64,000 nucleotides of DNA from JAATFS01 sp037145635 (GTDB taxonomy: Bacteria; Pseudomonadota; Gammaproteobacteria; Xanthomonadales; Xanthomonadaceae): assembly GCA_037145635.1 (NCBI GenBank), contig JBBCXB010000003.1:248001-312000 (forward strand), given 5' to 3'. The position numbers were made by a program, and so were the translations under genes. Below the pieces are notes generated by a model. It was not told where the DNA came from. It saw nothing but the letters and a program-made list of their open reading frames with translations, and made no database searches. Positions 41,886-51,675 of this stretch are shown one piece after another (within the stretch, counting starts at the first letter, position 1; each line of letters opens with the position of its first letter).

Positions 41886-44066
41886 ATGTCGCGTACTGTC
41901 CTACTGGCCGCCGCCATCAGCCTGGCGCTGGCCGCCTGCTCCGACCAGGATCGAACCGGTAAAGAGTCCCCCGTGCCCGAGAAGACCGCCACCTCCCAGA
42001 CCCCCGCCGCCGCCCCGAACCCGCTGCTGACCGCCAGCACGCTGCCGTTCCAGGCGCCGCCGTTCGACAAGATCAAGGACAGCGACTACCTGCCTGCCTT
42101 CGAGGAAGGCATGAAGCAGCACCTGGCCGAGGTCCGCACCATCGCCGACCGCGCCGAGCCCGCCACCTTCGACAACACCATCGAGGCGCTGGAGCGCAGC
42201 GGCGAGACCCTGACCCGGGTGTCGCGCATCTTCTTCGGCCTGGTCCAGGCCGATACCAACGACGCGCGCCAGAAGATCCAGGAAGAGGTCGCGCCCAAGC
42301 TGGCCGCGCACCAGGACGAGATCAGCCTGGATCCCAAGCTGTTCGCCCGCATCAAGTCGATCTACGACCAGCGCGACACGCTGAACCTGGACTCGGAGCA
42401 GAAGCGCCTGGTCGAGCGCGACTACGACGAGTTCGTGCGGGCCGGTGCGCAGCTGTCCGATGCCGACAAGGCCACCCTGCGCAAGCTCAACGTCGAGGAG
42501 ACCACCCTCTCCACCCAGTTCCACACCAAGCTGGTCGCCGCCTCGGCCGCCGGCGCCGTGGTGGTGGACGACAAGGCGCGGCTGGACGGCCTGTCCGATG
42601 GCGAGATTGCCTCGGCCGGCGAGGACGCCAAGGGCCGCAAGCTCGACGGCAAGTACCTGCTGGCGCTGCAGAACACCACCCAGCAGCCGGTGCTGGCCTC
42701 GCTGAAGGACCGCGACCTGCGCGCCGAGGTGCTGCGCGCGTCCGAGACCCGCACCGAGAAGGGCGATGGCAACGACACCCGCCAGACCGTGCAGCGCCTG
42801 GCCCAGCTGCGTGCGCAGAAGGCCAAGCTGCTCGGCTTCGACAGCTACGCCGCCTACAGCCTGGGCGACCAGATGGCCAAGACGCCGGCCCAGGCGCTGA
42901 AGCTGCTGACCGACACCGTTCCGGCCGCGACCGCCAAGGCGCGCCGCGAGGTGGCCGAGATGCAGAAGGTCATCGACGCGCAGCGTACCGGTTCGAAGAC
43001 TGACGGCTTCAAGCTCGCCGCCTCGGACTGGGACTTCTACGCCGAACAGGTGCGCAAGGCCAAGTACGACCTCGACGAATCGCAGATCAAGCCCTACTTC
43101 GAGCTCGACAACGTGCTGCAGAACGGCGTCTTCTACGCCGCCAACCAGCTCTACGGCATCACCTTCAAGCAGCGCACCGACATCCCGACCTACAACCCGG
43201 ACATGAAGGTCTATGAAGTGTTCGACAAGGACGGCACCTCGCTGGCGCTGTTCTACACCGACTACTTCAAGCGCGACAGCAAGTCCGGCGGCGCCTGGAT
43301 GGACGAGTTCGTCGGCCAGAACGGGCTGACCGGCACCAAGCCGGTGGTCTACAACGTTTGCAACTTCACCAAGCCCGCGGCCGGCCAGCCGGCGCTGATC
43401 AGCTTCGACGACGTCACCACGATGTTCCACGAGTTCGGCCACGCGCTGCACGGCATGTTCTCGAAGGTGAAGTACCCGTCGATCGCCGGCACCAGCACCT
43501 CGCGCGACTTCGTCGAGTTCCCCTCGCAGTTCAACGAGCACTGGGCCACCGATCCTAAGGTGTTCGCCCACTACGCCAAGCACTACCAGACCGGCGAGGC
43601 GATGCCGCAGGCACTGGTGGACAAGCTGCAGAAGGCCAAGACCTTCAACAGCGGCTACGCCACCACCGAGTACCTGTCGGCCGCGCTGCTCGACCTGGCC
43701 TGGCACACCCAGCCGGCCGACGCGCCGCTGCAGGACGTGGGCACGTTCGAGGCCGCCGCGCTGAAGAAGTTCAAGGTGGACCTGGCCGAAGTGCCGCCGC
43801 GCTACCGCACCAGCTACTTCGACCATATCTGGGGCGGCGGCTACTCGGCCGGCTACTACGCCTATTTCTGGGCCGAGGTGCTGGACGACGACGCGTTCGA
43901 GTGGTTCAAGGAGAACGGCGGGCTGTCGCGCAAGAACGGCGACGTGTTCCGCGACAAGATCCTCTCGCGCGGCAACACCGTCGAGCTGGCCTCGCTGTAC
44001 CGGGCCTTCCGCGGCAAGGACCCGAGCGTGGCGCCGCTGCTGGAGAACCGCGGCCTCAAGGACTGA
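41886..44066 (+). CDS. dcp: M3-family peptidyl-dipeptidase / oligopeptidase lipoprotein (Dcp-like)
   Basis: M3 metallopeptidases such as Dcp trim short peptides. The 726-residue precursor has a lipobox in its signal peptide (LAACSD), unlike cytosolic E. coli Dcp, so it should be lipid-anchored in the envelope. The zinc motif HEFGH lies at residues 515-519 (FHEFGHALHGMFS) with the downstream FVEFPSQFNEHW glutamate. The C-terminal GGGYSAGYYAYFWAEVLDDDAF segment is also typical. The symbol reflects family, not proven specificity. A strong terminator follows. Confidence 0.92.
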   Translation: MSRTVLLAAAISLALAACSDQDRTGKESPVPEKTATSQTPAAAPNPLLTASTLPFQAPPFDKIKDSDYLPAFEEGMKQHLAEVRTIADRAEPATFDNTIEALERSGETLTRVSRIFFGLVQADTNDARQKIQEEVAPKLAAHQDEISLDPKLFARIKSIYDQRDTLNLDSEQKRLVERDYDEFVRAGAQLSDADKATLRKLNVEETTLSTQFHTKLVAASAAGAVVVDDKARLDGLSDGEIASAGEDAKGRKLDGKYLLALQNTTQQPVLASLKDRDLRAEVLRASETRTEKGDGNDTRQTVQRLAQLRAQKAKLLGFDSYAAYSLGDQMAKTPAQALKLLTDTVPAATAKARREVAEMQKVIDAQRTGSKTDGFKLAASDWDFYAEQVRKAKYDLDESQIKPYFELDNVLQNGVFYAANQLYGITFKQRTDIPTYNPDMKVYEVFDKDGTSLALFYTDYFKRDSKSGGAWMDEFVGQNGLTGTKPVVYNVCNFTKPAAGQPALISFDDVTTMFHEFGHALHGMFSKVKYPSIAGTSTSRDFVEFPSQFNEHWATDPKVFAHYAKHYQTGEAMPQALVDKLQKAKTFNSGYATTEYLSAALLDLAWHTQPADAPLQDVGTFEAAALKKFKVDLAEVPPRYRTSYFDHIWGGGYSAGYYAYFWAEVLDDDAFEWFKENGGLSRKNGDVFRDKILSRGNTVELASLYRAFRGKDPSVAPLLENRGLKD

Positions 44067-44090
44067 GTCCGGCGCAGCGCGGTACGACCG

Positions 44091-44120
44091 ACGGGATGGC
44101 CGCAAGGCCATCCCGTTTTT
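44091..44120 (+). terminator. Rho-independent terminator of the M3 peptidase gene
   Basis: An 11-bp stem (ACGGGATGGCC ... GGCCATCCCGT) with loop gcaa is followed by TTTTT, 25 bp after the stop codon. It can also help end the convergent MBL-hydrolase transcript. Confidence 0.92.
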
Positions 44121-44141
44121 CTTGGGCGGTGGACGCCTCGC

Positions 44142-45221
44142 TCAGCTGCCCGCGTGCTGCGCGCGCATGTGCGCGGCCGTCGCCGCGGCCGCCGGCCGCC
44201 ACCACGGTTCGTCGGCCGACGGCGCGTCCAGGTCCACGCGTGCGCCCATGCGCGGGGTCAGCAGCGGCACGCCGGCGGCACGGGCCAGCGCGGAGATGCG
44301 CTCGAACGGCTCGTACCAGGGATGCAGCGCCAGGTCGAAGGTGCCGTTGTGGATCGGCAGCAGCGCGCGCCCGCGTACGTCGCGGTGCGCCTGCAGGCTC
44401 TGCTCCGGCTGCATGTGCACGTGCGGCCAGCGGCGGTCGTACGCGCCGTTCTCCATCAGCGTCAGGTCGAACGGGCCGAGGCGCTCGCCGATCGCGCGGA
44501 AGCCGTCGAAATAGCCGCTGTCGCCGCTGAAGAAGAGCTTCAGGTCGCGGTGCTGGATCGCCCACGAGGCCCACAGCGCGCGCCCGCTGTCGAACCAGCC
44601 GCGTCCGGAGAAGTGCTGGGCCGGGGCGGCGGTCAGGGTCAGGCCGCCGACGGTGAGCGACTGCCACCAGTCCAGCTGCCGCACCTTGGCCGCGTCCACG
44701 CCCCAGCGCACCAGCAGGTCGCCCACGCCCAGCGGCGCCACGAACACGCCGACGCGGTCCGCCAGCCGGCGGAGGCTGGCGCGGTCGAGATGGTCGTAGT
44801 GGTTGTGCGACAGGATCACGCCGGCCAGCGGCGGCAGCTCCTCCAGCGCGATCGGCGGGGCATGGAAGCGCCGCGGCCCGGCGAACGGGACCGGCGAGGC
44901 GCGCTCGGCGAACACCGGATCGGTCAGCCAGAAGCCGCCGTCCAGCTTCATCAGCACGGTCGAGTGGCCGAGCCGGTAGAGGCTGCGGTCCGGCGCGGCG
45001 AGCAGGGCCGCGCGCGTCAGCGCCTCCACCGGCAGCGGCACCGCCGGCGCGGTGTCGGCCGGCTTGTCGAACAGGAAGGTCCAGATCAGCCGCAGGTTGC
45101 CCAGCAGACCGAGCGAGGGGGTGACGGGCGTGGCCGCGGCGTTGCGGAAGCGGCCGTCGCGATGCTGGGGGGAGTCGGCGTAGCGGCTGCGGCGGGACGG
45201 CGGAGGCAGGGGAGCGGTCAC
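44142..45221 (-). CDS. Metallo-beta-lactamase-fold hydrolase, NAPE-PLD-like
   Basis: The 359-residue protein has the MBL metal motif HNHYDHLD (HxHxDH), GHSTVLMKLDGG as the first strand pair, and downstream ligands at QHFSGRG, FFSGDSGYF and IHNGTFD. This set matches the N-acyl-phosphatidylethanolamine-hydrolysing phospholipase D-like branch. The substrate in bacteria is unknown, plausibly a phospholipid-derived amide. There is no signal peptide. It is divergent from a TetR gene, and two matching operator-like sites lie between, so it is probably the TetR target. Confidence 0.87.
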   Translation of the reverse strand: MTAPLPPPSRRSRYADSPQHRDGRFRNAAATPVTPSLGLLGNLRLIWTFLFDKPADTAPAVPLPVEALTRAALLAAPDRSLYRLGHSTVLMKLDGGFWLTDPVFAERASPVPFAGPRRFHAPPIALEELPPLAGVILSHNHYDHLDRASLRRLADRVGVFVAPLGVGDLLVRWGVDAAKVRQLDWWQSLTVGGLTLTAAPAQHFSGRGWFDSGRALWASWAIQHRDLKLFFSGDSGYFDGFRAIGERLGPFDLTLMENGAYDRRWPHVHMQPEQSLQAHRDVRGRALLPIHNGTFDLALHPWYEPFERISALARAAGVPLLTPRMGARVDLDAPSADEPWWRPAAAATAAHMRAQHAGS

Positions 45222-45281
45222 GGGAATTCCTGGCGGAAGGGACGGGGATGGCGGCGTAGTGACGAGAAGTGCGAGGCGAAA

Positions 45282-45299
45282 TTACACTACACAGTGTAG
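45282..45299. promoter_or_regulatory. TetR-type operator, site 1
   Basis: TTACAC-N6-GTGTAG; the inner part ACTACAC-A-GTGTAGT (45286-45300) is a perfect 15-bp palindrome. It lies ~60 bp upstream of both divergent starts. Confidence 0.7.
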
Positions 45300-45315
45300 T
45301 TTCCTCCGGGTGAAA

Positions 45316-45333
45316 GTAAACCGTCCGGTGTAA
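45316..45333. promoter_or_regulatory. TetR-type operator, site 2
   Basis: GTAAAC-N6-GTGTAA, the same 18-bp layout as site 1 read in the opposite orientation (TTACAC-N6-GTTTAC). It lies 34 bp from site 1 and touches the -10 hexamer of the TetR gene, as expected for autorepression. Confidence 0.65.
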
Positions 45334-45336
45334 CAT
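45331..45336 (+). promoter_or_regulatory. -10-like element of the TetR gene at 45343
   Basis: TAACAT, six bases (cgggcc), then ATG. It is weaker than other examples in the window but has the same spacing. Confidence 0.4.
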
Positions 45337-45342
45337 CGGGCC

Positions 45343-45975
45343 ATGTCGTTCTCCCTGCCCTCGCTGTGCGCCCCGCGCCTGACCGACCGCAAGCGCCAGG
45401 CCATCGTGGATGCGGCGATCGCCGAGTTCCGCGGGCACGGCTTCGAGGGCACCAGCATGGACCGGGTGGCCGCCGCCGCCGGCGTCTCCAAGCGCACCGT
45501 CTACAACCATTTCCCCAGCAAGGACGCGTTGTTCGAGGAGATCCTCGGGCGGCTGTGGCAGCGCAGCAGCGAGGCGGTCAGTCTGCCCTATCGCGCCGAC
45601 CGGCCGCTGCGCGAGCAGCTGCTACAGCTGCTGCAGCAGAAGCTGAGGTTGCTGGACGACGCGGTGTTCGTCGACCTGTCGCGGGTCGCCATCGCCCAGG
45701 GCATCCACTCGCCCGAGCGGGCGCGGGCACTGCTGGCGCGGCTGGGTGCCAAGGAGGAGGGCACCACCGCCTGGCTGCGCGCGGCGCTGGCCGACGGGCG
45801 GCTGCAGGCGGTGGACCCGGAGTTCGCCTCGCAGCAGCTGCAGGCGCTGGTGAAGGGCTTCGCGTTCTGGCCGCAGATCACGCTGGGCCAGCCGCCGCTG
45901 CCGGCGGCCCGCCAGGCCGAGGTGGCCGCCTCGGCGGTGGACATGTTCCTGGGCCACTACGCCCGCGGCGACTGA
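45343..45975 (+). CDS. TetR/AcrR-family regulator
   Basis: The 210-residue protein has an N-terminal TetR DNA-binding domain: AIVDAAIAEFRGHGFEGTSMDRVAAAAGVSKRTVYNHFPSKDALFEEIL. The ligand domain is of the AefR-like C-terminal type (LSRVAIAQGIHSPERARAL). It is divergent from the MBL hydrolase, and the paired palindromes between them make local repression of both genes likely. The ligand is unknown. There is no Shine-Dalgarno sequence before the ATG. Confidence 0.92.
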   Translation: MSFSLPSLCAPRLTDRKRQAIVDAAIAEFRGHGFEGTSMDRVAAAAGVSKRTVYNHFPSKDALFEEILGRLWQRSSEAVSLPYRADRPLREQLLQLLQQKLRLLDDAVFVDLSRVAIAQGIHSPERARALLARLGAKEEGTTAWLRAALADGRLQAVDPEFASQQLQALVKGFAFWPQITLGQPPLPAARQAEVAASAVDMFLGHYARGD

Positions 45976-46063
45976 GTGCCGCGGCGACGGCAGCGCGCCG
46001 CCGGCGCGGCGCATTCCGGCGGACCCGCCGTGGCCGTTCCCGGCGCTGGCGACCGGGCCCGCC

Positions 46064-46414
46064 TCAGGCTTCCGACCACACCGCCAGCTCGTAGCCGTCG
46101 CGATCGGCGAAGTGGAAGCGCCGGCCGCCGGGGAAGTCGAACAGCGGCCGCGTGATGCGCCCGCCGGCGGCCTCGATGCGCGCCTGCGTGGCGGCCAGGT
46201 CGGTCGAGTACAGCACCACCAGCGCGCCGCCGGGCTGCGCGGCGCCGTGGAAGAAGCCGCCGGTCAGGCGGCCGTCGCGGAATTCGCAGTAGTCCGGGCC
46301 ATAGTCCTGGAAGGTCCAGTCGAACGCCGATCCGTACAAGGCCTTGGCGGCCGGGATCGAGGCGACGGCGAATTCGAGGTAGTCGATGCGGTGGTGCTGA
46401 TCGTTGCGGCTCAT
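46064..46414 (-). CDS. VOC-family (glyoxalase-like) protein
   Basis: The 116-residue protein has a single VOC unit pair: YLEFAVASIPAAKALYGSAFDW at the N-terminus and FPGGRRFHFADRDGYELAVWSE at the C-terminus. It resembles the YkcA/PhnB-like lineage with the DYCEFRDGRLTGGFF central strand. The function is unknown. CGGAG lies upstream of the ATG at 46414. It is downstream of the AraC regulator on the same strand, 69 bp away, and may be its target. Confidence 0.85.
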   Translation of the reverse strand: MSRNDQHHRIDYLEFAVASIPAAKALYGSAFDWTFQDYGPDYCEFRDGRLTGGFFHGAAQPGGALVVLYSTDLAATQARIEAAGGRITRPLFDFPGGRRFHFADRDGYELAVWSEA

Positions 46415-46483
46415 GGCGGGCTCCGGGGTCGGGGGGCCAGTATCGGCGCTGGCGAGGCGGCCGGCTTGGCGAAAACGGCCAGC

Positions 46484-47212
46484 TCAGCGGACGTGCCGGC
46501 GAACCAGGTCGCCCGGGGTGCGCCCGGTCAGCTGCCGGCTCTCGCGCACCAGGTGCGGCGCGTCGCCGTAGCCGGCCTCCAGCGCCGCGGCGGTCAGCGT
46601 GGGATGGCCGGCGGCGATGGCCAGGAACCGCTGCAGGCGCAGGATCCGGTCCAGGGTCTTGGCGCCGTAGCCGAAGGCGTGCTGGCAGCGGCGCCGCAGC
46701 GAGCGCTCGCTGAGGCCCAGCTCGGCCACCAGGCCGGCCACCGCGACCGGATCGGGGCCGGCCAGGCGCGCGAACAGCCATGCCATCGACGGGTCCGGCT
46801 GCCCTGGCCGTGCCGCGCACAGCGCCTGCAGTCCGGCTTGTGGATCGGCGCCGTCTTCCAGCCGTGCCTGCGCGTCGCGCCCGCCCGCGCCCCACAGGAC
46901 CGCCAGGTCCACGCGCTGCCCGGTGATCTCGTGCAACGGCAGGCCCAGCAGCGCCGCGCCGGCGCCGGGGGCCAGGCGCACGCCGGTGAGGGTGCTGCCG
47001 GGCGCCAGGGTGGCCGGCATGGCGTGGCGGTCCGGCCCGGCCACGAACAGCCGGCTGCCGTCCCAGATCAGGTCGACGCAGCCGTCGGGCAGCACCTCGA
47101 CCGTCTCCGGCGCGTCGCCCTGGCGGAAGCGCCAGCCGCAGCGCAGGCGATCGCGCAGGGCGGGCGGCGCGGCGGCTTCGGCATAGCGGGCAAGGGAAGG
47201 CGAGGCGGTCAT
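46484..47212 (-). CDS. AraC-family regulator with DUF6597-type sensor domain
   Basis: The 242-residue protein has an N-terminal domain with the VLPDGCVDLIW motif typical of DUF6597. The C-terminal AraC double helix-turn-helix is LVAELGLSERSLRRRCQHAFGYGAKTLDRILRLQRF, followed by AALEAGYGDAPHLVRESRQLTGRTPGDL. It is a one-component transcription factor. The VOC-protein gene immediately downstream is the most likely regulated partner. Confidence 0.88.
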   Translation of the reverse strand: MTASPSLARYAEAAAPPALRDRLRCGWRFRQGDAPETVEVLPDGCVDLIWDGSRLFVAGPDRHAMPATLAPGSTLTGVRLAPGAGAALLGLPLHEITGQRVDLAVLWGAGGRDAQARLEDGADPQAGLQALCAARPGQPDPSMAWLFARLAGPDPVAVAGLVAELGLSERSLRRRCQHAFGYGAKTLDRILRLQRFLAIAAGHPTLTAAALEAGYGDAPHLVRESRQLTGRTPGDLVRRHVR

Positions 47213-47413
47213 CGCGCAAGGGACGGCGGGCGAGCCCCTACCTTAGGCGATCCGTGGCCGGGCGCGATGCCCCGGCATCGGTACGGACGGGCGCCGGTGC
47301 CCGTCGCCGGCGTCTGCTGCCCAGCCCCGTTCCGTTCGCATCGATCGATCCGGCCCCGATCGCCGCCGCACGCGGTTTCAACCGCCCGCGACGCGAGGGT
47401 GCCCCGATGCGGC

Positions 47414-48382
47414 TCAGCGCTCCGACGGGCCGCTCTCGTCGTAGCCGCGTGGCGAGAACAGGTCCGGCTGGATCAGCTCGATGAAGGCGCGGGCCTGCGG
47501 CGACAGGTACTTGCCCTTGCGTACCACCACGCCGTAGCTGCGCGTGGGGAACCAGTCCTTGAGCGCGCGCATGGCCAGCCGCTCGCGGTCGGCGTCGGTC
47601 AGGCAGATCGCGGTGACGATGGAGATGCCCATGCCCATCGCCACGTACTGCTTGATCACCTCCCAGCCGCCGACCTCCAGCGCCACGGTGTAGGGCACGC
47701 GGGCCTGCTGGAACACCAGGTCGACCAGGCGGTAGGTCACCTGGCGCTTGGGCGGCAGGATCAGCGGATACGGCGACAGGTCCTCCAGCGACAGCTTCGG
47801 CCGGCTGGCCAGCGGATGCTCGCGCGGGGTGATCAGCACCTGCTCGAAGCGGTACACCGGGGCGTAGCTCAGGTCCGCCGGCACGTCCAGCATCGAGCCC
47901 ACCGCCAGGTCCACCGCGTCCTCGCGCAGCAGGTCGGTGCCGTCGGCGCTGATGGCGTTGTGCAGGGTCAGGCGCACGTCCGGGTGGCGCGCGCGGAAGT
48001 TCTCCACGATCTTGGGCAGCAGGTACAGGATGGTGGAGCTGTTGGCGGCGATGTTGAGCTCGCCGGCATCCAGCCCGCGCACCTTGTCGCGGAAGCTGGC
48101 CTCCAGCCCGTCGAGGCTGGCCACCAGCGGCTGCGCCATCTCGTACAGCAGCTGGCCCTCGCGGCTGGGCGTGAGGCGGCGCCCGGCGCGCTCGAACAGC
48201 ACCACCCCCAGCTCGCGCTCGAGCGCCTGCAGCTGCAGGCTCACCGCGGGCTGGCTGACGAACAGCGCCTCGGCCGCCCGTGAGACCGAGCCCAGCCGCA
48301 CCGTCTGGCAGAACGCCCGCAACGGCTTCAGCCGATCCGACTTGTAGGAAAAACGGGGACTTGCGGGCGGTTTGGTCGGCAT
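47414..48382 (-). CDS. LysR-family regulator divergent from aceBA
   Basis: The 322-residue protein has a LysR winged helix (CQTVRLGSVSRAAEALFVSQPAVSLQLQALERELGVVLFERAGRRL) and a CysB-like effector domain. Its divergence from malate synthase over 108 bp, with two palindromes between, makes it the likely regulator of the glyoxylate shunt. The metabolite it senses is not evident. The organisation replaces the IclR control known from E. coli. Confidence 0.9.
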   Translation of the reverse strand: MPTKPPASPRFSYKSDRLKPLRAFCQTVRLGSVSRAAEALFVSQPAVSLQLQALERELGVVLFERAGRRLTPSREGQLLYEMAQPLVASLDGLEASFRDKVRGLDAGELNIAANSSTILYLLPKIVENFRARHPDVRLTLHNAISADGTDLLREDAVDLAVGSMLDVPADLSYAPVYRFEQVLITPREHPLASRPKLSLEDLSPYPLILPPKRQVTYRLVDLVFQQARVPYTVALEVGGWEVIKQYVAMGMGISIVTAICLTDADRERLAMRALKDWFPTRSYGVVVRKGKYLSPQARAFIELIQPDLFSPRGYDESGPSER

Positions 48383-48396
48383 ATCGTGATGGATAT
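48381..48396. promoter_or_regulatory. Palindrome at the LysR gene start
   Basis: ATATC-GTGATG-GATAT is a perfect 5-bp-arm dyad overlapping the first bases of the lysR-type gene, a position suited to negative autoregulation. Confidence 0.5.
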
Positions 48397-48417
48397 AAGC
48401 CAGGTTTATTTAAAGCA

Positions 48418-48438
48418 TTGATAAAACTGTTTTGTCAA
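48418..48438. promoter_or_regulatory. LysR-type operator candidate upstream of aceB
   Basis: TTGATAAAA-CTG-TTTTGTCAA: 9-bp arms with one mismatch, 53-73 bp upstream of the aceB ATG. It is AT-rich and dyadic with a T...A outer pair, as in LysR-type sites. Confidence 0.6.
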
Positions 48439-48490
48439 ATACTTGGGGCGGGCGCACGGTGGGCTCCCGGAAGAACCGCAGGAGTTCCGC

Positions 48491-50131
48491 ATGTCCGCCA
48501 CCGCTTTCGCGGCCCGCCCCGAGCCGGCCGACCGCTCGACCCCGGGCCTCTCGATGACCACCCAGATCGCCGGCCAGGCCGAGATGCTGCCCGCCGCGGC
48601 GCTCGCCCTGCTGGTGTCGCTGCACCGCGCGATCGAGCCCGAGCGCCAGCTCCGCCTGCGGGCCCGCGCCGAGCGCCAGGCCTGGTTCGACGACGGCGGC
48701 CTGCCCGATTTCCGCCCCGACACCCGCGCCCTGCGCGAGGGCGACTGGACGGTGGCGCCGCCGCCGGCCGCGCTGGCCGACCGCCGCGTCGAGATCACCG
48801 GGCCCACCGACCCCAAGATGGTCATCAACGCGCTGAACTCCGGCGCCCGGGTGTTCATGGCCGACTTCGAGGATTCGACCTCGCCGACCTGGCGCAACCT
48901 GCTGGCCGGACAGCGCGCGCTGATGGGCGCGGTGCGCGGCGACCTGACCTTCGACGCGCCGGCCACCGCGCGCGGCCCCGGCAAGCACTACGCGCTCAAG
49001 CCGCTGGAGCAGCAGGCGGTGCTGATCGTGCGCCCACGCGGCTGGCACCTGGACGAGAAGCACGTGCAGGTGGACGGCCAGCCGCTGGCCGGCGGCCTGT
49101 TCGATGCTGCGCTGTTCGCCTTCCACAACGCCCGCACGCTGATGGCGCGCGACCGCGGCCCGTACTTCTACCTGCCCAAGCTGCAGAGCATGGAGGAAGC
49201 CGCGCTGTGGGAGACCGCGCTGTCCCACATCGAGGCGATGCTCGGGCTGCCGCACGGCCAGATCAAGGTCACCGTGCTGATCGAGACGCTGCCGGCGGTG
49301 TTCGAGATGGACGAGATCCTGCACGCGCTGCGCGAGCGCATCGTCGGGCTCAACTGCGGGCGCTGGGACTACATCTTCTCCTACCTCAAGACCTTCCGCC
49401 GGCATCCGGACCGGGTGCTGCCCGAGCGCGGCCAGGTGACCATGACCCAGCCGTTCCTGAAGGCCTACTCGGAGCTGCTGATCCAGACCTGCCATCGCCG
49501 CGGCGCGCACGCGATGGGCGGCATGGCCGCGCAGATCCCGATCAACCACGACGAGGCCGCCAACGAGCAGGCGATGGCGCGAGTGCGCGCCGACAAGCTG
49601 CGCGAGGTCGGCGCCGGTCACGACGGCACCTGGGTGGCGCACCCGGCGCTGATCCCGGTGGCGATGGCGATCTTCGACGAGCACATGCCCACGCCCAACC
49701 AGAAGGCGGTGCTGCGCAGGGACGTGGCGGTGACCCGCGACCAGCTGATCGCGCCGTCGCCGGGCACGGTCACGCGGGCCGGGTTCGAGGGCAACGTCGA
49801 GGTGTGCGTGCGCTACCTGGCGGCGTGGCTGGACGGCAACGGCTGCGTGCCGATCCACAACCTGATGGAGGACGCGGCCACCGCCGAGATCAGCCGCGCC
49901 CAGATCTGGCAGTGGCTGCACCACGACGGCCAGCACCTGGACGACGGCACCGCGATCGACCTGGCGCTGCTGGAGACCACCCTGCGCAACCTGCCGTCGC
50001 GGCTGGGCCCGCGCGAGGCGCTGCCGGGCGGCGCCCGCATCGACGAGGCCATCGCGCTGCTCGACCGGCTCAGCCGCGCCGGCGAGCTGGCCGACTTCCT
50101 GACCCTGCCGGCCTACCAATCGATCGATTGA
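48491..50131 (+). CDS. aceB: Malate synthase A
   Basis: AceB condenses glyoxylate with acetyl-CoA to malate, completing the glyoxylate shunt. The 546-residue length fits isoform A. Visible features are MADFEDSTSPTWRNLL, the VLIETLPAVFEMDEILHALRERIVGLNCGRWDYIFSY stretch containing the metal-site glutamate, and the C-terminal NGCVPIHNLMEDAATAEI with the catalytic Asp. GCAGGAG precedes the ATG. It is followed by aceA after 34 bp, so the two shunt genes form an operon. Confidence 0.97.
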   Translation: MSATAFAARPEPADRSTPGLSMTTQIAGQAEMLPAAALALLVSLHRAIEPERQLRLRARAERQAWFDDGGLPDFRPDTRALREGDWTVAPPPAALADRRVEITGPTDPKMVINALNSGARVFMADFEDSTSPTWRNLLAGQRALMGAVRGDLTFDAPATARGPGKHYALKPLEQQAVLIVRPRGWHLDEKHVQVDGQPLAGGLFDAALFAFHNARTLMARDRGPYFYLPKLQSMEEAALWETALSHIEAMLGLPHGQIKVTVLIETLPAVFEMDEILHALRERIVGLNCGRWDYIFSYLKTFRRHPDRVLPERGQVTMTQPFLKAYSELLIQTCHRRGAHAMGGMAAQIPINHDEAANEQAMARVRADKLREVGAGHDGTWVAHPALIPVAMAIFDEHMPTPNQKAVLRRDVAVTRDQLIAPSPGTVTRAGFEGNVEVCVRYLAAWLDGNGCVPIHNLMEDAATAEISRAQIWQWLHHDGQHLDDGTAIDLALLETTLRNLPSRLGPREALPGGARIDEAIALLDRLSRAGELADFLTLPAYQSID

Positions 50132-50165
50132 TTCATCCGTCGTATCCACTCGAGGAGAACGCAAG

Positions 50166-51461
<1,296 letters not shown>

Positions 51462-51504
51462 CCTGCAGCCAGGCGGCGATTGGCCGCCCCCTGGGAGGGG
51501 GAAG

Positions 51505-51533
51505 GGCCCGGGCCAGTCCCGGGCCTCTTTTTT
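51505..51533 (+). terminator. Rho-independent terminator of aceBA
   Basis: GGCCCGGG (51505-51512), loop ccagt, CCCGGGCC (51518-51525), then TCTTTTTT. It isolates the ace operon from the following signalling genes. Confidence 0.93.
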
Positions 51534-51625
51534 GCACCGCGCCACCGCCGGGGACACAGCGTCCCTTTGTCTCAAAAACCCCTGAGAATCTCCGTGATCT
51601 GGCGATGAACGTACGGTTAATCTGC

Positions 51626-51631
51626 TAGTAT
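51626..51631 (+). promoter_or_regulatory. -10-like element upstream of the cNMP-GGDEF gene
   Basis: TAGTAT in an AT-rich stretch, 8 bases before an ATG at 51640 and 44 before the preferred ATG at 51676. Confidence 0.45.
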
Positions 51632-51675
51632 CATCAAAAATGGGCGACTTAGTGAGTCGACCATGGGGAACCGGG

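Noticed and set aside
41945..41960. tRNA-like TTCGA/GATCGAACC fragments
   Set aside because: Isolated T-loop-like strings occur in coding sequence; no cloverleaf could be drawn and no tRNA was found in the window.
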